In this document: positions 7,250 to 11,673 of the stretch, in pieces
Layout of the letters: each line of letters opens with the position of its first letter
Numbering within the stretch: the stretch's first letter is position 1
NCBI GenBank assembly: GCA_903910495.1
Contig: CAIVZW010000186.1
Coordinates: 1-11,673 of the forward strand
Length of the DNA: 11,673 nucleotides
Source: an uncultured beta proteobacterium
GTDB taxonomy: Bacteria > Pseudomonadota > Gammaproteobacteria > Burkholderiales > Rhodocyclaceae
Direction of reading: 5' to 3'
Translations under genes and position numbers: made by a program
Notes under the pieces: generated by a model
Database searches by the model: none
What the model was told of the DNA's origin: nothing
The model's input: the letters and a program-made list of their open reading frames with translations, nothing else

Positions 7250-8743
7250 ATGGACGATGAAGCGAACATGAAGCGTGCAACCCCCCGCTGCTTGATGGCT
7301 CAGGTGATGGAATCCAGCGGTGTGCACTTTGGCACGAGCGGCGCGCGCGGGCTGGTCGCGCAGATGACTGACGAAGTATGCATCGCCTATACGCTGGCGT
7401 TCCTCCGGGTGATTTCGCTTCCCCACGGCTGCCGCGTCGCACTCGGTATCGATCTGCGCCCCAGCAGCCCGGCCATTGCTGCAGCCTGTATTGCGGCGAT
7501 TCATCATGCCGGGCTGGAGGTGGATTATTGCGGCGCCTTGCCCACGCCGGCGCTGGCCTTCTATGCCCAGGAGCAGGGCATTCCGGCCATCATGATTACC
7601 GGCAGCCATATTCCCTTCGAGCGCAATGGCATCAAGTTTTATCGGGCGAGTGGCGAGATTACCAAGGCCGATGAGGCCGACATCGCCATGGCGACGGCTG
7701 AATTCCCGGCCGGCCTGGTGCTGTCTGATTTGCCTGAACCCAAGCTTGCTGCGCGGCAAGGCTATATCGATCGCTACCTGCGGTTTTTTCCCGCAAAGTG
7801 TCTGGATGGGATGCGCCTGGGGTTCTATCAGCATTCCAGCGTGGCCCGCGACATGCTCGGTGAGATTCTTCAGTCGCTTGGTGCCGAGGTCATTGTTCTT
7901 GGCCGGACCAATGAATTCGTCCCGATCGATACGGAAGCGGTACGCGAACAGGACATCCTGATGGCGCGGCAATGGGCGGCAGACGATCGCTTCGATGGGC
8001 TATTCTCGACCGACGGCGACGCTGATCGCCCGATGATCGGCGACGAAAGAGGCACCTGGCTGCGTGGCGACATCGTCGGCACCTTGTGCGCGCAGTACCT
8101 TCAGGCAAGTTCCGTGGTCACTCCGGTGAACAGCACGACGACGCTCGAGAAATGCGCGGCGTTTGCCAGTGTGCTGCGCACACGTATCGGTTCGCCGTAT
8201 GTGATCGAAGGCATGGCGCAGCGGCTATCGGATGGCGAGCGCAATGTCGTGGGGTTTGAGGCCAACGGCGGGTTTCTGGTCGGATCACGGATAGAGAAAA
8301 ACGGCCGTGTGCTGGCCCCGTTGATGACCCGGGATGCGCTGTTGCCGATCCTCTGTCTGTTTTCGATGGCGAGAGAAAACGAGTGCAAGGTTTCAGACTT
8401 GCCGCTGAGCTTGCCGGCGCGTTTTACGGCGAGCGATCGCCTTCAGTCGATTCCCACGGAAACGATCCGCACGATGTTGCAGGATCTCGTCGCCTCACCT
8501 GCCGCCGTCGATGAGTTGTTGCGCGGCCTGTGCGGCAGGCCCACGGGCCTGGATCAGACCGATGGGCTGCGAATCTTTCTTGAGCATGACGAAATCGTGC
8601 ATTTCCGCGCCTCGGGTAATGCCCCGGAACTGCGTTGCTATGCCGAGTCGGCAAGCCAGGAGCGATCCGGGTTTCTGGTACAGGCCTGTTTGCGCCGCAT
8701 GAAGGACAGGCTCGTCGGCATGCTTGTTACAGAGCAGCATTAA
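7250..8743 (+). CDS. manB: phosphomannomutase / phosphoglucomutase-family protein
   Basis: This is an alpha-D-phosphohexomutase, here most likely converting mannose-6-phosphate to mannose-1-phosphate for ManC. It has 497 residues, with about 20 extra at the N-terminus compared with common relatives. FGTSGARG is at 27-34. The phosphoserine loop reads ITGSHIP (116-122, S119) instead of the common TASHNP. The metal loop DGDADR is at 255-260. The sugar-specificity loop is GFEANGG (335-341), where EANGG rather than EMSGH is seen. The phosphate-binding loop reads RASGNAPE (453-460) in place of the usual RPSGTEP. All four active-site elements are thus present but divergent, so substrate preference (mannose, glucose or glucosamine phosphate) is inferred from the manC neighbour. 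AAGGA (7237-7241) supports the ATG at 7250; an ATG at 7268 is an alternative. Confidence 0.88.
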   Translation: MDDEANMKRATPRCLMAQVMESSGVHFGTSGARGLVAQMTDEVCIAYTLAFLRVISLPHGCRVALGIDLRPSSPAIAAACIAAIHHAGLEVDYCGALPTPALAFYAQEQGIPAIMITGSHIPFERNGIKFYRASGEITKADEADIAMATAEFPAGLVLSDLPEPKLAARQGYIDRYLRFFPAKCLDGMRLGFYQHSSVARDMLGEILQSLGAEVIVLGRTNEFVPIDTEAVREQDILMARQWAADDRFDGLFSTDGDADRPMIGDERGTWLRGDIVGTLCAQYLQASSVVTPVNSTTTLEKCAAFASVLRTRIGSPYVIEGMAQRLSDGERNVVGFEANGGFLVGSRIEKNGRVLAPLMTRDALLPILCLFSMARENECKVSDLPLSLPARFTASDRLQSIPTETIRTMLQDLVASPAAVDELLRGLCGRPTGLDQTDGLRIFLEHDEIVHFRASGNAPELRCYAESASQERSGFLVQACLRRMKDRLVGMLVTEQH

Positions 8744-8745
8744 CC

Positions 8746-8826
8746 TAAAAACCGCAGTTGCAAGATTACGGACCCTTCGATGCCCCGAAGGCAACGGGGC
8801 CTTGGGCTCAAGTCCTCCTGGGGGAC
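8746..8826 (+). repeat. about 80-bp intergenic repeat, copy 2
   Basis: This is the second copy of the element at 927-1006, starting 2 nt after the manB stop codon. The stem CCTTCG (8774-8779) with CGAAGG (8786-8791) is kept exactly. The competing stem GCCCC (8782-8786) with GGGGC (8796-8800) is fully Watson-Crick here. A hairpin GTCCTC with GGGGAC lies at 8812-8826. It ends 157 nt before the glmS start. Unlike copy 1 it is not followed by a T-run, so it does not look like a terminator. Similarity ends sharply at about 8826, which suggests a discrete unit. Confidence 0.85.
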
Positions 8827-8883
8827 GACTTCATACATTTGCGGGCCGGATCAATAACCCTGGGCAAGGCTTGTCACCATGGA

Positions 8884-8917
8884 CACACTTCTGCCACGCT
8901 GTTTTGCAGGGCTCCGC
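8884..8917 (+). promoter_or_regulatory. shared upstream box, copy ahead of glmS
   Basis: CACACTTCTG at 8884-8893 followed by CCACGCTGTT to 8903 matches 10869-10888 at 18 of 20 positions. After 6 extra bases GGCTCCGC (8910-8917) is also shared. The box lies 66 nt before the glmS start and 13 nt before an ATG at 8931. It may be a regulator or promoter site common to glmS and the export gene, or a trace of duplication. No sigma factor consensus fits it well. Confidence 0.5.
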
Positions 8918-8930
8918 TAACATCTGACAC

Positions 8931-8981
8931 ATGAAGTTTCAAACTACCGTTCATCGGTCACTGAATACGAGGAAGGTCTGA
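8931..8981 (+). other. possible short upstream reading frame before glmS
   Basis: An ATG at 8931 opens a 16-codon frame ([16 protein letters not shown]) whose TGA ends 2 nt before the glmS ATG. The glmS ribosome site lies inside it. It could be a leader peptide or simply chance; no good ribosome site precedes it. Confidence 0.15.
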
Positions 8982-8983
8982 TC

Positions 8984-10801
8984 ATGTGTGGAATAGTCGC
9001 CGCAGTCGCGCAGCATAATGTCGTTCCGGTGCTTATCGAGGGTCTGCGCAAACTTGAATACCGTGGCTACGATTCGGCCGGCATCGCGCTGCTCAATCCG
9101 GGGCTGTCCCGGCTGCGCAGCGTCGGCCGTGTCGCCGAGTTGGCAGCGCAAGCGGAGGGTCAAGTGGCTTGCCATGGCATCGCCCACACCCGCTGGGCGA
9201 CCCATGGCGTGCCCTCGGAACGTAACGCGCATCCGCACCTGTCGGGCGGACTGGCGGTGGTGCACAACGGCATCATCGAGAACTACGCCGAGCTCAAGCA
9301 GACATTGATCGCGGACGGTTATTGCTTCGTTTCCGACACCGACACCGAAGTCATTGCCCACCTGATCCAGCATATCCTGAAGACCGTACCCGGCCTCTTT
9401 CAGGCCGTGCAGCAGGCCAGCCGCCGGCTCGTCGGCGCCTTTGCCATCGCCGTGCTGCGCGAAGGGGATGAGAGCATTGTCGTTGCCCGCAATGGCGCAC
9501 CGCTGCTGCTCGGGTTGAGCGACGACGGCAACTACGCCGCATCGGATGCTTCCGCTCTGCTGCAGGTGACCCGCCGCATGATTTACCTGGAAGATGGCGA
9601 TGTTGCCCTAATCAGGCGTGCTGCAATAACAATTGTCGACGCTGACGGCACGCCGGTAGAGCGTCCCGTCATTGAAAGTACGCTCAGCGCTGACGCGGTC
9701 GAACTCGGCGACTATCAGCACTACATGCAGAAAGAGATTTTCGAACAGCCGCAGGCACTGGCCGCTACGCTCGAAATGATCGGCGGCGTCCATGGCGTCA
9801 CGCCCAATCTGTTTGGCGCAAACGCCCCTGAACTGCTTAGCGATATCAAGTCGGTGCTGATTCTGGCTTGCGGAACCAGTTATCACGCCGGTCTGGTGGC
9901 GCGTTACTGGATCGAGCAACTGGCTGGAATCCGTTGTTCGGTCGAGATTGCCAGCGAGTACCGCTATCGAATTTCGGTGCCGGACCCCGATCAATTGGTG
10001 GTCGCCATCTCTCAATCGGGAGAGACGGCCGATACGCTCGCCTCGGTCAAGCATGCCAAGTCACTCGGGATGCGGCGAACCCTGTCCATTGCCAATGTTC
10101 CTGAATCGGCCATCGTGCGTGAATGCGCCCTGCGCTTCATGACCCGGGCCGGCCCCGAGATCGGCGTCGCCTCGACCAAGGCGTTTACCACCCAACTGGC
10201 GGCCCTGTTTCTGCTGGCGGTGACGCTGGCCAAGCAGGCCGGGCGTCTGTCGCTGGAAGAGGAGGCCAAACAACTGACCGCCCTGCGCCACCTGCCGCTG
10301 GCGGTACGAAAAGTCCTGGCGCTGGAGCCGCAGATTGCCGCCTGGGCACGGCAATTCGCCGACAAGCAACACGCCTTGTTCCTCGGCCGCGGACACCACT
10401 ATCCGATTGCGCTGGAAGGTGCCCTGAAACTGAAGGAGATTTCCTACATTCATGCCGAAGCCTATGCCGCCGGCGAGTTGAAGCATGGCCCGCTGGCCCT
10501 GGTGGACAAGGACATGCCGGTGGTCAGCGTGGCGCCGAACGACGCCTTGCTGGAGAAACTCAAATCCAATCTCAAGGAAGTCGCCGCGCGCGGCGGCCAA
10601 CTCTACGTGTTTGCCGATGCGGATTCGGCGGTGGAGGAGGAGCCCGGTGTGCATGTGCTGCGACTGCCCGAGCATTACGGTCTGCTTTCCCCGGTACTGC
10701 ATGCCATACCGATGCAATTGCTCGCCTATCATGCCGCGCTGGTCAAGGGTACCGATGTCGATAAGCCGAGAAACCTGGCCAAATCGGTGACTGTGGAATA
10801 G
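8984..10801 (+). CDS. glmS: glutamine-fructose-6-phosphate aminotransferase (isomerizing)
   Basis: GlmS makes glucosamine-6-phosphate from fructose-6-phosphate and glutamine, the committed step to UDP-GlcNAc. It has 605 residues (E. coli 609). The N-terminal glutaminase domain starts MCGIV with nucleophile C2, which becomes the N-terminal residue after Met removal. HTRWATHG (68-75) and HNGIIENY (94-101) complete that site. Two SIS sugar-isomerase domains follow: ACGTSYHA (295-302), SQSGET (343-348) and STKAFTTQ (397-404) in the first, and [19 protein letters not shown] (485-503) in the second. The C-terminal tail [12 protein letters not shown] (594-605) is intact and includes the conserved lysine. 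GAGGAAGG (8969-8976) supports the start. Its place between manB and an export gene suggests a locus-borne supply of amino sugar; whether a second genomic glmS exists cannot be seen here. Confidence 0.97.
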   Translation: MCGIVAAVAQHNVVPVLIEGLRKLEYRGYDSAGIALLNPGLSRLRSVGRVAELAAQAEGQVACHGIAHTRWATHGVPSERNAHPHLSGGLAVVHNGIIENYAELKQTLIADGYCFVSDTDTEVIAHLIQHILKTVPGLFQAVQQASRRLVGAFAIAVLREGDESIVVARNGAPLLLGLSDDGNYAASDASALLQVTRRMIYLEDGDVALIRRAAITIVDADGTPVERPVIESTLSADAVELGDYQHYMQKEIFEQPQALAATLEMIGGVHGVTPNLFGANAPELLSDIKSVLILACGTSYHAGLVARYWIEQLAGIRCSVEIASEYRYRISVPDPDQLVVAISQSGETADTLASVKHAKSLGMRRTLSIANVPESAIVRECALRFMTRAGPEIGVASTKAFTTQLAALFLLAVTLAKQAGRLSLEEEAKQLTALRHLPLAVRKVLALEPQIAAWARQFADKQHALFLGRGHHYPIALEGALKLKEISYIHAEAYAAGELKHGPLALVDKDMPVVSVAPNDALLEKLKSNLKEVAARGGQLYVFADADSAVEEEPGVHVLRLPEHYGLLSPVLHAIPMQLLAYHAALVKGTDVDKPRNLAKSVTVE

Positions 10802-10821
10802 CTGATGGATGTACCGACAGA

Positions 10822-10857
10822 GGCTCAGCGCGGGAACCGGCTGCACAGTCGCGAGCC
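10822..10857 (+). other. hairpin after glmS
   Basis: GGCTC (10822-10826) and GCG (10828-10830) pair with CGC and GAGCC (10850-10857), giving 8 bp with one bulged A and a 19-nt loop that can itself form a small CGG/CCG stem. No T-run follows, so it is not a standard intrinsic terminator. Function is unknown. Confidence 0.3.
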
Positions 10858-10868
10858 GTCATCGATTT

Positions 10869-10896
10869 CACACTTCTGTCACTCTGTTGGCTCCGC
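10869..10896 (+). promoter_or_regulatory. shared upstream box, copy ahead of the export gene
   Basis: CACACTTCTG (10869-10878) then TCACTCTGTT (10879-10888) matches the box before glmS at 18 of 20 positions. GGCTCCGC follows directly (10889-10896). It ends 11 nt before the first ATG of the export gene. In the glmS copy GGCTCCGC ends 13 nt before an ATG, so the arrangement box, GGCTCCGC, ATG is kept in both places. The export gene has no clear ribosome site, so this stretch may cover both its promoter and leader. Confidence 0.5.
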
Positions 10897-10907
10897 GGGC
10901 AATTAGC

Positions 10908-11673
10908 ATGGGCCGCATGAACTCACACGCTATTCGCGCTCTGTCCTTAGGCGTACTTTTGCTCTGCAGCGCAGGACTTCTGACCGGCTGTGCCGGGTCC
11001 TTGAACTGGTTGCGCGCCGGCACCGATTCCCAGATCAGGAATCCCAATTACAAAGCGTCGGAGAAATCCAGCACGCCCACACTGATGTCGAAGGAAGACC
11101 TGGCTTTGCTCGAAGAGTCGGTCAATCCGGTGTATCGCATAGGTAGCGGCGATGTGCTCAAACTTGACGTTTTCGGTCGCGCCGAAGTCAGTGGCACGCA
11201 CGTTGTCGGGCCCGACGGGAAGATCACCATGCCCCTTGTCGGCGACATCCTGTTGAACGATCTGACGCGCGATGCGGCGCGGGAATTGATTGACAGTCGT
11301 TTGCACGAGTTTTACAGCCAGCCGCACGTCACGCTGGGCATCGATCAATACACGTCCAACCAGGTTACTGTCCTGGGCCGGGTGGAACGGGCCGGCATGC
11401 AGAAGTATCCTCATTCGCCCACCCTTGCCGAAGTCCTGGCCAGTGCCGGCGCCATGCCGGTACTCGACAAACAGGCTACGCTCACGCGTTGCGCCATCAT
11501 GCGCGGACGGGATAAGCTGATCTGGGTTGATCTCAAGTCGCTGTTGAATGGCGATCCCGACTACAACCTGCGGATGAAAAAGGGCGACATCGTTTTCATA
11601 CCCGACTCGTCCGATACCGCGGTCTATGTTCTGGGTTCCGTGCCCAAGCCGGGTTCCTACCGGCTGACACCGC
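10908..11673 (+). CDS. polysaccharide export outer-membrane lipoprotein, Wza/Poly_export family (3' end outside window)
   Basis: The frame is open from the ATG at 10908 to the window end (255 codons) with no stop. The N-terminus is a lipoprotein signal: a basic start, a leucine-rich core, then lipobox LTGC with C28 as the lipidated residue. A Poly_export-type domain starts near residue 76 (YRIGSGDVLKLDVFG) and includes GPDGKITMPLVGDI and the FYSQPHVTLGI strand. A first SLBB-like domain starts near 152 (NQVTVLGRVERAG) with PTLAEVLASAGA, and GDIVFIPD ends it near 233. A second begins at VYVLGSVPKPGSYRL just before the edge. Such proteins form the outer-membrane channel for exopolysaccharide or capsule, working with a Wzc-like partner. 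An in-frame ATG at 10917 is an equally possible start; neither has a good ribosome site. Similar families include EpsA- and KpsD-like exporters. Confidence 0.92.
   Translation, partial: MGRMNSHAIRALSLGVLLLCSAGLLTGCAGSLNWLRAGTDSQIRNPNYKASEKSSTPTLMSKEDLALLEESVNPVYRIGSGDVLKLDVFGRAEVSGTHVVGPDGKITMPLVGDILLNDLTRDAARELIDSRLHEFYSQPHVTLGIDQYTSNQVTVLGRVERAGMQKYPHSPTLAEVLASAGAMPVLDKQATLTRCAIMRGRDKLIWVDLKSLLNGDPDYNLRMKKGDIVFIPDSSDTAVYVLGSVPKPGSYRLTP

Noticed and set aside
7001..7972. 323-codon minus-strand frame across the manC-manB spacer
   Set aside because: It is mostly opposite manB and the manC end, with no domain and no ribosome site that stands out.
8741..8751. manB truncated by insertion of the repeat
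   Set aside because: The protein already contains the C-terminal phosphate-binding loop and about 40 residues beyond it, and is long for the family, so no truncation is indicated.
8891..8908. Sigma-54 promoter in the shared box (TGCCACG...TTGCA and TGTCACT...GGCT)
   Set aside because: The invariant GG at -24 is missing in both copies, and the spacing in the glmS copy is one base too long.
8746..8983. glmS ribozyme or c-di-GMP (GEMM) riboswitch in the glmS leader
   Set aside because: The position is tempting, but neither the glmS ribozyme core (a Gram-positive feature) nor the conserved GEMM segments such as CGAAAG and ACGCAAAGCC are present.

Overview
The window is GC-rich, tightly packed and codes on one strand only (+). 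It looks like a chromosomal exopolysaccharide or O-antigen locus of a Gram-negative proteobacterium. The outer-membrane polysaccharide export lipoprotein at the right edge supports a Gram-negative host. The GlmS and RmlA-type sequences read most like betaproteobacterial ones, but that is an impression made without a database search. Eight complete genes and two genes cut by the window edges are supported. No tRNA, rRNA, CRISPR array or transposase is visible.

Layout. (1) 1-897: the 3' part of a probable glycosyltransferase with a group-1/CgeB-like C-terminus. (2) 898-1218: a non-coding gap with the first copy of an about 80-bp repeat, a terminator- or attenuator-like hairpin region, and an AT-rich possible promoter. 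(3) 1219-7131: a compact run rfbB-rfbD-rfbA-rfbC-galE-manC, with 4-nt overlaps or short gaps. (4) 7132-7249: a 118-nt spacer, then manB (a phosphomannomutase-type enzyme) to 8743. (5) 8744-8983: a non-coding gap with the second repeat copy and a short box, then glmS to 10801. (6) 10802-10907: a gap with a second copy of the short box, then a Wza/Poly_export lipoprotein gene that runs off the window.

How the genes work together. RfbA, B, C and D turn glucose-1-phosphate into dTDP-L-rhamnose. GalE interconverts UDP-glucose and UDP-galactose. ManB and ManC make GDP-mannose, and ManC probably also supplies mannose-6-phosphate from fructose-6-phosphate. GlmS makes glucosamine-6-phosphate, the entry to UDP-GlcNAc-type sugars. 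The window is therefore the sugar-nucleotide supply section of a polysaccharide locus, next to one glycosyltransferase and the start of the export machinery. The polymer may contain rhamnose, galactose, mannose and an amino sugar, but this is inferred from the precursor genes only.

The enzymes are ordinary. The less explained parts are non-coding: a 74/81-identical element right after two different genes and ahead of rfbB and glmS, and a second shared box ahead of glmS and the export gene. Both suggest shared regulation or dispersed repeats within the locus.
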